DNA of 64,000 nt from Macrocystis pyrifera (GCA_031763025.1 JASSKH010000006.1:2274958-2338957); one strand, 5' to 3'; shown: positions 23,967 to 34,378, counted from the first letter of the stretch. Notes: a model not told the origin generated them from the sequence alone. A program made the numbers and translations.

Positions 23967-24260
23967 GCCTGGACGTGAGAGGAGCGCTTCCTTCCGGGAC
24001 CGAGATCACGAAAGGCATCAACGAGCAGGAACCAAAATCCGACTTGGACTTCGAGAAAACGTCAGGAAATTCGCAGAGAACGTCCCCCAGCTGTTCTATG
24101 ACCCCAGGGGTCCAAGCCTGTGCCGTGGAGGTCAAAATCCACCTCCCGCAGATGTGACGGCAAGCGTGCCTAGACGCGCAGGAACGAAGCGCGCTGTTCT
24201 GAGGTCAAACGCTCAAGCAGTGCAGGCGAGGGCGAGAATGGAGCTGCGAGGGGGGGGGCG
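23902..24260 (-). pseudogene. Protease-RT connector
   Basis: Contains VLCEFPDVFSKSKSDFG and a following FVISVPEGSAP block, the usual lead into gypsy RT. Upstream, a run of nine C (minus strand, about 24,251-24,259) coincides with a frame change. A TAG lies at 24,170. Confidence 0.8.
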
Positions 24261-24284
24261 GTAACTGCTGAGACTGGACACACC

Positions 24285-24870
24285 TCAGATAGTCCGGAGG
24301 GAGGGCTGGGGGCTCGGTTGTCCTGCTGCAAAAACGTCTAGTGGGACGCTCAGCAGTGGAGCGTGGGCGACGCTGAGGACATCCCCCGGCTCGAGAGCCG
24401 CCACTCCAACGAGGGGAAGAACCTGTCGTCCGGAGGAGACGAAGTGCTCTTCGACCGAGGGTTGGTCGGGCTGGGGCATCATGTCGACCAAGTTGTGTCC
24501 AGTGAGGGCCGGGGAGTCATCGCTTCGAACCAAGTTAACAGCAAGCAGTTGAGGATCGTCGGACAGGGTGATGCATGCCGCGCCCTCGTAGCGTAGATGA
24601 AAGCCTCCACCCGAAGCGGCGGGGTCGATGGCGTACACGAACATGTCTGTCTAGGCGTGGTGAACTACCTCAGGCTCACCAAAAACGCGTTGATCAGACG
24701 GCTGAGGTGGCAGAGAGCGGTAGAAGCGGCTATTAAAACGCATCCAGCTGTCACGTCCCAATAGTACAGCATGCTGCATCACTGAGGGGGGAACCACGCA
24801 GGCCCAGACTGCGAGGGAGCAAGTAGGCTAATTTTTTCGGAAATATTTGGCGCTCAGGCGCACACTCATC
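24285..24870 (-). pseudogene. Region after the protease
   Basis: Same frame as NADAR and protease (differences divisible by three), interrupted by TAG codons at 24,828 and 24,651 and closed by a TGA at 24,285. It includes SLAVWACVVPPSVMQHAVLL and GRDSWMRFNSRFYRSL, which I read as the C-terminal half of the protease fold (hydrophobic strand plus LLGRD), followed by an acidic connector. Confidence 0.65.
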
Positions 24871-24875
24871 GAAGT

Positions 24876-25367
24876 CTACAGAGGGGCCGATTCGCCCAAC
24901 CCCCCCCAAGAACGAGGGGCGCCTTTCTGCTCGCACGCGAGGGATGCCGCACCAACCGAGTGCATGCGATCCAAAACATCTCGTCGGATGAAAGTCTGCG
25001 GGGAGCCAGTGTCAAGAAGCGCCACGCAACCAAAAGGTGCAAGAACGCCAGCTCCGCTGTGAATCGCGACTTTGGTTGTAAAAGAGGCGTCATCGAGGGT
25101 AATGGTGCCCCCGACGAGGCAAGGGCCGTGTTCTGGCAGCGCGAGGGAGGGGTCGACACTAGGTGCGACAGCCAAAATCTCGGGGCTGTGATCAGCCGGC
25201 GCGTCAGAAAAATAGGTCGAAAACTCCAAAGGAGGACCTGGGCAAGCGCGGGCCACGGCCAAAGGGCGGGACGGCGCTGGTGAAATCTCATGAATTCTGT
25301 CAGTCCAGGTTGGAGTGAAGAATTGATGAGAGGAGGCGGGGTGTGCCAACCCGGCCTCACTTGAGCT
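24876..25367 (-). pseudogene. Retropepsin-like aspartic protease
   Basis: The active-site motif is LLDTGSPQTFIRRDVL, with DTGS at 25,013-25,002, preceded by a typical two-strand hairpin (VGGTITLDDASFTTKVAI). The family cleaves the Gag-Pol polyprotein. It follows the NADAR domain without a break, after a Pro/Ser-rich spacer of about 80 residues. A TAG at 24,876 cuts the fold before its second half. Confidence 0.88.
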
Positions 25368-25823
25368 GAGGGTGTCGCGAACGGCGGAAAGAGCTTTACC
25401 GAGCAAATTTTTCCCACGCCACCGAGAGGGGTCGTGAGCTTCGGGGTCGTCTGCCCGGAGACCGGTGCCCCACACGGCATCAAAAGGGCTGGCTTCAGCC
25501 AAAATTTTGATGCCAGTGCTCAATAGGTGCTGCTTCATGACCGGGTTCTGCGTCGATTTGGTAAAATTACCAGCAAGGACGGCGTCTTCCCGGACACGGT
25601 CCCAGATAGCGCAGTCGAAGTTATGCACGCCTCGACCGAGGCGTTTGTGCTCGCGTGGGTCTGGCGGGGCCTTAATCCGCTCCGCTGTGCCGTGGTCCTG
25701 GAAAAGGCGAGCCTTTTCAGCCATCATCTACTGCTCCGCGCAGGAATATGACACATCGCCGATGACAAAAGACGAGGGGGACCACTGCGAAAAATAAGAG
25801 GGGGGCTGCCAGAACAGTACCAC
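25368..25823 (-). pseudogene. NADAR (YbiA/DUF1768) domain in the polyprotein
   Basis: About 152 residues matching the NADAR pattern end to end: VVLFWQPPSYFSQWSPSSF, a CAEQ-(stop)-MMAEKA helix, KRLGRGVHNFD, IWDRVREDAVLAGN, KSTQNP, HLLSTGIKILAEASPFDAVW, GTGL, WRGKNLLGKALSAVRDTL. Length and motif order fit the family. NADAR proteins are N-glycosidases acting on ADP-ribose-linked or related substrates; bacterial forms reverse guanine ADP-ribosylation of DNA by DarT1-type toxins, and YbiA acts on riboflavin intermediates. The domain sits in frame with the downstream protease and lies downstream of Gag. A TAG at 25,728 falls where the family usually has an aromatic residue between EQ and MM. I am sure of the fold family; the role in the element is inference. 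Confidence 0.88.
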
Positions 25824-26880
25824 CCGCTCCGTTGTATACTCGAGAGTAGGGTCAAAGACCGACGGTGCCGAGTCGTCAGTGGCCGCAGTTGCGGCGTGTG
25901 GGGGGGGGGAGTGTGCTTCTTTGAGAACACTGAGCCCCTGGTGCACGAGGCGAGTCCGGTTCCACGTATACTGGCTCTGTGTTACCATTGCCCGTAGGCA
26001 AAAAATCGCCAGAAGGTTCTCTTGCTGCGCCCGATGATCTCTGTCCTGGCCTACAGGGGGCAGGGGGCTCTGAGCCCGTTGTGCTTGACGAGAGCTGCGA
26101 CTCTTCCAAATTTAACGGGCATGCTGTCCGGTTAACCTGACCGGAGGCCGTGGAGTCACCACTGGTTCGATGGACAGTGCAAGATTTTTCCTGTTCCATT
26201 GGAGCCGAAGGAGCGCTGCGCACGTGGAGTGGCGTGCGCGAAGACGAAAGAGAGCCTGCAGACCCTGTAGACGTATTCAAGAACGGTGCTCGGGTGGGGG
26301 GCAACCAAGGGTCCACTGGAGAAGGCGTCCGTCCTGTAGACCTGGTGGGGAAGGGGGCCGAGGTAGCTAGTCTTGTCGACTCTTCCTTGATAGGAAAAAG
26401 GGTGGAGCGGCCACCGTTATTTCGAAGAAACGCCGATTCGAGCTTCAACCGAGATCTCGGGGTTTCGGTGTTTGCCTTCCCGCACCTCAAACCGACCGCC
26501 ACCGCATGGCCGGCAGGTGTAGGAGGGGGACACCCTCACTGAAAAAAAAACGCGACGGCGCGACACTCGTCGTGTTGCGCGGTGCGTGGTTCGGGAGAGT
26601 GGCGTTTATCGCGCCTGCTCTCTTGCCCAGGTTGAGGGGAGCGGCGTTTGAGGCGCGGGCTCCCGACGTCGGGGAAGGCGCCCGGGGGTTCCCCGGAGAA
26701 AGCATTGGAGCTGAGCCGCTGCGTTGGTCCGAAGTACGGCGTAACGCGCGGGGCGGGAGCGGAGTAGGTCGACGCTGAGTGCTAGCGAGCCTGGGACGCG
26801 AGCATCTTTTGAAATCAATGTTTTTTCTACCGACAATGCTGGCGGCGAGCGGGCAGGAGGAGCCGAACCGCCGTCGACCT
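25824..26880 (-). pseudogene. Spacer between Gag and NADAR
   Basis: Ser/Pro/Thr-rich open frames (26,957-26,487 and 26,502-25,876) in differing frames, with a frame change near 25,990. No domain is recognised. It is probably a disordered linker or a cleavage region. Confidence 0.5.
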
Positions 26881-26881
26881 G

Positions 26882-27527
26882 TCAGTTGCGAGCGCGGAAG
26901 GTGCCGGGCTGGCGTCCATTCGGGTTTCCGCCCGAGGCATGCGAAGCACCGCAGCAAACCCCGGAGACGGGAGTCGGGACGGAAGAGGTAGGGGTGGTCG
27001 AACCACCACCGTGATGACCGGAGTGAGACTGCTGGTTTCCTCGTGCCTCGTGTGTGTTGTAACCGTCACCTTGTCTGTTTTGCTGACCCTGGCCGTGATG
27101 TTGCCCACGCGAGTGGCCGGGACGACGCCTGTGTTTCTTCTGGTTTTGTTTCTTCGGTCGTGAATTGTTCTCGCGGCGGTGTCTGCTCACGCGTTCTTGC
27201 CAACGACGGAACGCCTCGCCGTCCTCGCCGAGCGTTCCGAGGTCGGGGTTTAAGATACCACTAAGGTTTAGAAAGGGATGTCTACACTGTCGAAGAGAGT
27301 GTGTGTCTTCGTGGCAGTTTAAAACAGTGCCCTCGGTTTTCGCTGAGGGCGGCTGCGCGAGCGGACGATAAAAGTAGACTGTTCCAGAGGGGAGGGTCCT
27401 CGGTCTGGATGAACATGCAAACGGCGTGAACTTCAGCATAGTGGTGTTCTTCAAGGGGCCAGCAGTTGGAAGAGGTGTCAAGCCACGGGTCGAGGCAGTC
27501 AGGGATGGATTTGTTGACATTCATCAC
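26882..27527 (-). pseudogene. Gag nucleocapsid: broken zinc knuckle and basic tail
   Basis: One frame (27,527-27,282) ends ...SENRGHCFKL and the other (27,520-26,882) holds NCHEDTHSLRQC. Together they give the four ligands of a CX2CX4HX4C knuckle, but the frames differ by one base at ttttaaac (27,316-27,325). Downstream the protein is Arg/Lys/His/Gln-rich, suited to RNA binding. The knuckle packages element RNA. A 1-nt indel is the simple reading. Confidence 0.8.
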
Positions 27528-28219
27528 AAGCGGATTATTGCGCGATCCCGTCTGCCAAGAAGGCGACTGGGGAAGCGTCCGACCCTGCCCGAGACCAATA
27601 TTGGCGGGCCGGGCCCCGACGGGGCGGATGACCGCGCACCCGTCGAAGAAGCAGGCAAAGAAAAATATTTTTCGCCGTTGACGGCAGGTGTCTTATTATT
27701 CGCGAGAGTATCGAAAGCCAACCACATGGCGTCCAAAGTGCCGAACGGCCTCGATACCGTAGCCAAAACTCCCGGGTACAGCGTGGGCATCAAGCTGGGG
27801 TACTGCTCGTTCACTGCCATCCGAACTACATCCAAAACAACCTCTACCCCCGGTGCCAAAACACGCTCAGTCCGCGTCGCTGCCGACACCACCCCTCGCA
27901 ATGCACGACTAAAATCGCAAAAGGGGGTCCCGTTAGACACACCAAAATTATGCAACTTGGTGTAGCTGGCCCCCGTGTTGGTGAGGTCGAAGTGGTTGCT
28001 CAGCAACCTCAGGAGGAGCGTGGACGCCTCCGGTCCCGTTGATCCTGCTGCGAGGGCGCGCGACACCTGTCCAAAAATATCATCCATCAAGGTAGTGAGA
28101 GGGGCGGTCGTGGGCTTGTCAGGCGTGATGGCGCGCGCGAAGGATTTCTTAAGAGGGTACTCCCAACCGGGGATCCAATTAGTAGAACTAAGGTCTTCAT
28201 GGCTGCCATCGTTGCACAT
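27524..28219 (-). pseudogene. Gag capsid-like region
   Basis: 231 codons, mostly alpha-helical in appearance (LMDDIFGQVSRALAAG, LLLRLLSNHFDLTNTG, VLDVVRMAVNEQYPSLMP). Directly upstream of the zinc knuckle, which is where capsid lies in gypsy Gag. The sequence itself gives no family-specific motif. Confidence 0.6.
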
Positions 28220-31200
28220 TTATGATAATATCAGAGGCGGATGCCTTTACCGAACGAGTGAGTTGTTGCGCGGCATCGCAAGGATCGATCGAGGAGGGAA
28301 AGGGTAGGACAGAAATGCGCGAAATGTCCTTCAGTCCCGGGTGTTTGTACGCACGCTGAACGTCGGCGGTGTGCTTTTTCGCGGCGGTAGCGGCGGCGGA
28401 GTCGATCGACGAAGTTCGCTCGTGGGCAAGGTTAGATGACGCGGGCATGGCGCGGTCATCAAGCATGGCCAAACGGCCAAGACGCGCGGCGGAAGAAGCA
28501 ACCAGTCAGCGAGGAAACCACTTGCCTCTTGCTGGTTGCGTGCGTGAACTCTGGGACGGGGGCTCTTGTGTTGCCGTCCGAGGAAGAACTGGGAGAACTA
28601 GCTCGAGAAGAGTTTCCCCGTGGGCCGTATCGACCGTCATCGATCGCTCCTTCCCCTTTCCCCGGCTTCTCCATCGTCCAGACCCGTTGCGCCGAGACGT
28701 ACTGCCACCATTGTCCGCGCCCGAGCCCCGGCGGAACCTGCCGTGCGGACCGGCCGAATCCCCTCCAACCCTCGGGCGCTGACGGGCCTGGTCGCCAGCG
28801 CGGCAGCGAGAGCGGTCTCGGGCCACAGAGCTGTCGTCAACTCCCCGGTGTCCGCTGGAAGAGGCGGGGTGGTGTCCAGCATCCGGCCCCGAGTAGGGGA
28901 GGTGCGGTTCCTGGTGGCCGGCGCATGACCGCCGCTTGCAGTGGAGAAGGCACGCGGCAGGTTTCGGCCCAGAGACGGTGGCGGGAGAAGCGTCGTGCGC
29001 CTTCCGGAGGCTGACCACCAGAGCCATAGTGTACGCACGGCGTTGTTGAGGCGCGCAGAAATCGTCCGCCATCTCGAGCCAAGCGTCGTGGACGGAGAGG
29101 TCTTCTGCCGGCATCTCGCGTCGGAGGCGACGAGCGGCAGAGACCATCCGGGCCGCCGCCTCGGGGGGGAAGCACGGGTTTGGCTCGGCCGCCATGCAGG
29201 CAACACTCCCGTGCAAGACGTCCAGATCCCCGGTACGCTTGGTCCGGGCGTCTATCGCGATCGCGGCGGGGGAACACGAGTCCGTGGGGCCAAGGCCGGG
29301 GGCATCGTTGTGGTCGCGGCAAGAGGAAGGCTCTCCGCTGGGGCCTTTGTCTCGGGAGCCCGACTGTTCTGGAAGGAAGCGGTCGCCCGGGCAGCCCGCA
29401 GCGCTTCACTGGCTCGAGATATGGAGTCTCCCGCACAAGAGGCGAAGCGTGCGGCTTCCTCGGAGGCCGTGGTGGCAGCCATGGCGACTGCGGCGGCAAC
29501 CGTGGAGGCGCGGGCGGCAGCTGCAGCCGCGAGCTCGGCCGACACGCGCGTTTGCGCCCGACGACTAGCCGTTGTCGCCGAGGCAGCCCCAAAGGTCTCG
29601 GCGGTAGCCAAAGCCTGCTCGGCCGCGATGACGTCGGGGTGGTTACCAGCGATAGCAGGAGTCCGCGCGGCCGCGGCAGTGTCGACCTGGTCGGGCGCGG
29701 GGCGTTCGGCTGTTGTCCACGCGTCAAAGCTCGAAAGGGTAGCCCAATGCTGGATCACAGCCGCCAGCTCCTGCGGCGAGAGGGAGGTTCACGCTCCAGG
29801 TACTTGGGGGGGGGGGTGGGCTGGGCACTGTCCGGGTCCTCGGCCGCCGGTCCTGCGTCCTTCGCGGTAGCCAGCCGCTCGTCCTCTGAATCAGGGGGCT
29901 CGAAGTCCACGGCGTCGTCCAGAGTGGTGGGGCCCGCGGGCTCGGATGTCCTCGCTCCCGACGAGGGAGAGGAGCCGTAAGTCCTCAGGCCGCTGGGAGA
30001 CCTGGCTGGGCTGGGTGACTCCTCCCGTGCTTTTGTCATCCGTGACATGCTGAGGCGGGGGCGGGCGGAAAACACCGGGGCAAAGGGCGACACCGGGGCA
30101 GGGGGGGGGACGGGAAACGGCGGTTCTCAGGGTCGTGGAGCGTAGAAACAGCGGTGGCAGGAGCCGCGGCTTGTGCTTCAGCAACTTGTAGAGCTGTGAT
30201 CAAGGCACGGCGCACCATTCTGCGGGCGCTACGAGCACTTGGGGGGCGAGCCTCGACTCTAGATGGTGTCGCGATAGGGAGTGCGCTGTCGCGGTTTATA
30301 CGTGTACTAACAGTAAGTGTAGTTGGTGTTAGTACGTCCCCGGTACTGGAGGGCCTATCATAAGCATCGTCCCCTCTAGCAGCAGTATTAAAACTCGGAT
30401 CGGAACGAGAATGCTCAACCGAATCGTCGCGGGTAACTACAGCAGCGGGCACGCCGGTACTGGAGGGCCTATCAAAAGCATCGTCCTCTCTAGCAGCAGT
30501 ATTAAAACTCGCATCAGGACGAGAACTCGCAAGTAGAATAGTCACGGGTAGCTACAGCAGCGGGTACTGCGGTACTGGGGGGCCTATCAAAAGCATCGTC
30601 CCCTCTAACACCAGTATTAAAACTCGCAGCAGTAGTGGAATTTCCAGCGGAATCGGCGTGGGCGGTTACAGCAGCGGGCGAAAAGGGCGCAATACTGAAA
30701 TTCAGTGTGCCGTCTTGTGGGCGAGGGGCGGGAAAAATTTCACCAGCGGCCGTAGCGCTCCCTCTAGCAGCAGCATGAAAACTCGAAGCAGTACTGTAAT
30801 TTCCAGGATATCTGTTTGTAGATATTAATAGAGCAGCGGGGGAAGCAGACTCAACAACGAAATCCAGTTTGCCATCGTGTGGCCGCGGCACGGAAAATAC
30901 CTCACGAGTGGCAGCATCACTCGTGGCCATCCTACGAGTACGAGCAGGGTCGGGCATCAGTGGAATGCGAGGCGGAAAAACAGTCTCAAATACTCTCTCA
31001 TCTGGCCCAGAAGCAGGTAGACCCGGTGGCGAAGAGCGCAGCTGGGTTGCCTGGAGATCGCTGCGTCCAGGTTTGTCCGACGTGCTCCGGCCCGGAGCAG
31101 ACGCAGCTGGCTCCACGGGCTGGGTGGGTACGCGCTCAGCGGAGCGGGGTCTTCCAGGTGGCTTGGACAGCAGGGGGCACGAGTGGGGAGACAATGCTGC

Positions 31201-31560
31201 GAGACCCAAGGCCTGGCTGGTGGCGCGCGTCACGCGCTCGAAGGAGCAGGGCCGTCCAGTTGCCTTGGACGGCAGAGTCCGTCTGGCGGAGGCTGCTCGG
31301 GTCCCGTCAGGGGGCTCCGGTCGAAGCTATTTCTCCTCATGGTCTGTTGTACAAGGCGCTCGATCCACATCGACGGGCCTTGGGCGGTGGGACACTGAGG
31401 GACTCTGGGCCTCAGTGGCTCGGTCACCGTAAGGGGGAGCAGACCCTCCCACCTCTTGAGTCTCCATCGTGCAGTGGCCGGAACAAACTTACCCCACAAA
31501 AGGAAAGCAAACAAAACAAAACAGTGACAAACAACTCAAACCGACAAAAAAGCGGAAAGT
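28220..31560 (-). pseudogene. N-terminal Gag or leader, low complexity with 114-bp repeats
   Basis: At 30,342, 30,456 and 30,571 a 114-115-bp unit recurs (ggtactggrgggcctatca, then tctarcascagtattaaaactcg), encoding S-F-N-T...DDA-F/Y-DRPxST repeats. From 29,758 an Ala-rich helical block (AAAARASTVAAAVAMAATTAS) suggests a coiled coil. Frames change several times. Plus-strand open frames over this GC-rich DNA are shadows. Confidence 0.5.
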
Positions 31561-31578
31561 CCCAAGCCGTCGACGCCA
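31561..31578 (-). promoter_or_regulatory. Candidate tRNA primer-binding site of element A
   Basis: Two bases inside the 5' LTR the minus strand reads TGGCGTCGACGGCTTGGG. The TGG start pairs with a tRNA CCA end. The tRNA species was not identified. Confidence 0.6.
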
Positions 31579-31580
31579 CT

Positions 31581-31859
31581 TGTTAAGATCAAGGTTGCGG
31601 GACGCTTGATATCCCTGGACAGGTCTGCCTTTTAAGTCGGTAGTCGTTGGTACTCACGTGTGTTGTTTGCTTAGCTACAGAAGAAGAGCAGTTTTATTCC
31701 TTTCGTGTACGTGGAGACTGAGACCAAGCTCGTGCGTCTCTGGAAAACCCCTGGTTTTCCCACCTAAGATACGCCTTCGAAGTACTACAAAAACTTTCCC
31801 AGTGTCTGAACCCAGGTAATTGCCGGGCTTTCAATCTCATACAAAGCAGTATCATAACA
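31581..31859 (-). repeat. 5' LTR of element A
   Basis: Starts TGTTATG and ends CTTAACA on the minus strand, the canonical TG...CA. Transcription of the element would start here. No clear TATA box was assigned. Confidence 0.95.
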
Positions 31860-31863
31860 TCTA

Positions 31864-32074
31864 CAAGAAAACCCCAGTCGTCTGCTGTGACGTCCTCTCG
31901 ATGGTTGCCTCCCCCGTCGGAGACAACACCCACGTGACGTTTGTCGCTATCGGTGAAACGCGCATAAAAAGTGGCGAGTTATTGAGTTGCGAAATGGTCG
32001 AACCCGAAAAAACTGATCAATCTCAAAATATTGTTTATCGAATTGACTGGTGTTTGTTTCGAGTAAGGTACTAA
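31864..32074 (+). CDS. Possible host exon interrupted by element A (3' part)
   Basis: The frame runs to a TAA at 32,072 and encodes a mixed, non-repetitive peptide (TPVVCCDVLSMVASPVGDN..., CEMVEPEKTDQS). Across the target duplication it connects in frame to 18,464-18,537 on the other side of the element, giving 95 codons without a stop. The upstream limit is a TAG at 18,461 that also resembles a 3' splice site (ctttag). The protein is unknown to me. Confidence 0.35.
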
Positions 32075-33990
32075 CCGTTGATTACTAAAAAATGACGTGT
32101 AAGGTCAGGATGTGATCGACAGTTGGTATCGACGTGCGTTTATAATTTCTGCAAGTAGGTTGAGGCGGAGACTTCGGCAATCATTGTACATTTTTAAACA
32201 AATGTGAATGAATGAAATGCGGAGTTATACACGTACACAAGAAACTGTAACATTACTCATGAACCGTTCGTGGCATTCTTAAAGAAGCAAAACAATAATG
32301 TTTAATTTTACCTACCTGGGGAGAAAAATCAGGGCATCAACATAAATATTCCACGCAAAAGATCATGGAAATTATGTAAACAAAATATGTCCGACAAGAA
32401 CGACCCTAAGAGGTAACCTAAGATGGTATTATACAATCAAGTAGTGTATCTGTAACGGTTATGAACATATTTCAAAATAAATAGCGATAATTGAAGGTAA
32501 CATTCACCTTTGCCGCTTCGAGAAGTTCTATTCTCAGCGGATGTGCGATCGAGTACGTATTGTGCGGTTCTTCCAGGTTGCACGTAGGATGCCATGGCGC
32601 TGGGATCACAATTGATGTAAAAAAATAAAATAAAATCAGGGTGTTGACAGCTGATCAATAGGAATTGCAGTTTACGAATTGTTCCCTGTAATGCTCTTTT
32701 TTTGCATTGATGAACCAACCTGGGTGTCTTCTTTACGACAACTGACGCCAAAATTAAAAAAAAAAAACGAATAGAAACGAATTTTGTACCCTATTGTATA
32801 CGAAAAGTTTGTTTGGTACATGCGGTACTTTTTATTCTTACGGCATCATGAACAAGAGTATGGAGGACAGCAATTGGATGCAGTTTGTTGTCTTGTGGGT
32901 AAACATATATTTATATCGAAGAAGCACAAGCCTACCTCCATGTTTGAGACCGGGTAATTGTATGCGCGAAAACAAACACCATTCGGTATTAAAATACAAC
33001 GGCGACACCAGTCATGTCAACACACTCCTACATCAAGGCTTTGTCCAAAAGGCTGCTACGATTGTTGTCAGGACAGGCCGTGGCGGCAGCTGAGATCGAT
33101 GTGTCCTTTGAAGTTGATGAAAGCCTTGTAACTGTTGAATTGCGTCCTATTATCGTTTTTTTTTTTTTAGTTTACCTACAGTGAGTAATTACGAACATTT
33201 TGTGTGCAGCCAACATCGAGAGCTATAGCCAACATTTGAACAGGTGAAAATCGAGGGAGGCAACGCCATAAAACAAGAAATGTTAAAGCTTTTCCTACAT
33301 TTACAGGCATAAACATAGTTCATTTTTTGGTTTATGTCGTACTTATATTCAGTAGCTACAGTGATACAGGCTCAAGTTTATACAATAGATACAGGAGCGC
33401 TGCTGTTCACTCTCACCAGCATAATACCACCAGCGAGGCTGCAGCTGCAGCAGTGCAAGCATGATCTGTGACTTGTACGTACTTCGTATGATATTTGTCG
33501 TTTATATTCGTACATATTATACACATATAATACGAACGCATAACACATAGTACCGGTAACAGTTGGTTATTCGTTTGGTTTTATTTAGGTATTGTACGCA
33601 CGGACGTACCTGGTAATGTATGTATACGAGTGAACAGGAAGTATGTAGTACAGCTGCTGCTGCTTCTTCTGCTGCTGCCGTGTGTGTATCTACGTTGCTG
33701 ATGATGTTGCCACTGTTGCCACTGCTGCTGCTTGCAGCTGCTGGCCGGCATTGTATGCCTGGCACCCGATGTATGTGCTCTTCATACAGAAGTGCATGCT
33801 TATCGTCCACTTTTTTTTATTTCGAACGTACTTGATACGATCAATATTAATGCTCCTGTACTCCCCTTCCTTGACAGCGCATGTTCCTTTTGTGCAGCTT
33901 CGGTGAACCAGCCACTACGGGCATGCGCGAATCCGCAGGTAGGCGTCAACCCGCCGCGGCGAAGCCTCGCTTGTATTAGCACATTTTCAC
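32075..33990. other. AT-rich DNA without a recognised gene
   Basis: Contains poly-T and poly-A runs and a ctg/gctgctgcc cluster at 33,652-33,745. Short open frames only. Confidence 0.4.
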
Positions 33991-34343
33991 GCCCACGTCA
34001 CCCCCGGTGGCCTGGTAGGTGGTCCGCGTGCCTTATCAAGATCAATTTTGCGAGTTCGAGTCTCACGGAGTGCATGCTGGTAGGGACTTTTTCTCGCATT
34101 AAACAAAAAAAAATAGATGTACATTCGATTGAAATCGACGAGCAGTGGGAATGCTGAAACCTATGCGCGATAAAAATAAGGGCACGTACCGGGGGAAACC
34201 TACGAGTTGATACGCGGGACCATAGTATATAGGACCCACGGTACTCACAGAGAAAATCTATACAGTACTGGGCCCTCTATAGTGCCGGTTGAATAGTGCC
34301 GGTGCCCGGTATAGTGCCGGTAAACTCCCTGGACACAGACAGC

Positions 34344-34378
34344 GCCCTCAATAGTGCCGGTCCGGCACTATTGAGGGC
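34344..34378. repeat. 35-bp palindrome, left subterminal
   Basis: Two 17-bp arms, gccctcaatagtgccgg and its complement, around a single T. Upstream at 34,291-34,336 is a block that recurs directly at 36,037-36,083. Confidence 0.95.

Larger units (their letters stand above)
18538..31859 (-). mobile_element. Full-length chromodomain Ty3/gypsy element A with NADAR domain
   Basis: A 13.3-kb element bounded by 279-bp LTRs and a direct TCTA at both ends (18,534-18,537 and 31,860-31,863). On the minus strand the order is LTR, primer-binding site, Gag, NADAR, protease, RT, RNase H, repeat linker, integrase, chromodomain, Tudor-like tail, 3' non-coding region, LTR. By hand alignment the two LTRs differ at about 18 of 279 positions, so the insertion is not recent. 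The coding region holds at least nine stop codons and several 1-5-nt indels, several of them in homopolymers or tandem words, so this copy cannot make a full polyprotein. The integrase-before-end order and chromodomain place it among chromoviruses. A second truncated copy lies at 6,460-7,248. Confidence 0.95.

Noticed and set aside
19673..25730. Genetic-code change with TAG as sense
   Set aside because: TGA stops occur in the same frame and the LINE shows a TAA; the TAG excess fits decay of G-ending codons.
27316..27325. Programmed -1 frameshift at tttaaac in Gag
   Set aside because: The phase of the two frames requires +1, not -1, and the copy is otherwise dead.
28941..29870. 309-codon plus-strand open frame
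   Set aside because: Antisense to Gag of element A in GC-rich DNA; Ala/Arg/Ser-rich with no domain.
34002..34075. tRNA-like A- and B-box spacing (tggcctggtaggtgg ... gagttcgagtctc)
   Set aside because: The T stem pairs at only four of five positions and no acceptor stem can be formed. At most an eroded tRNA-derived SINE head.
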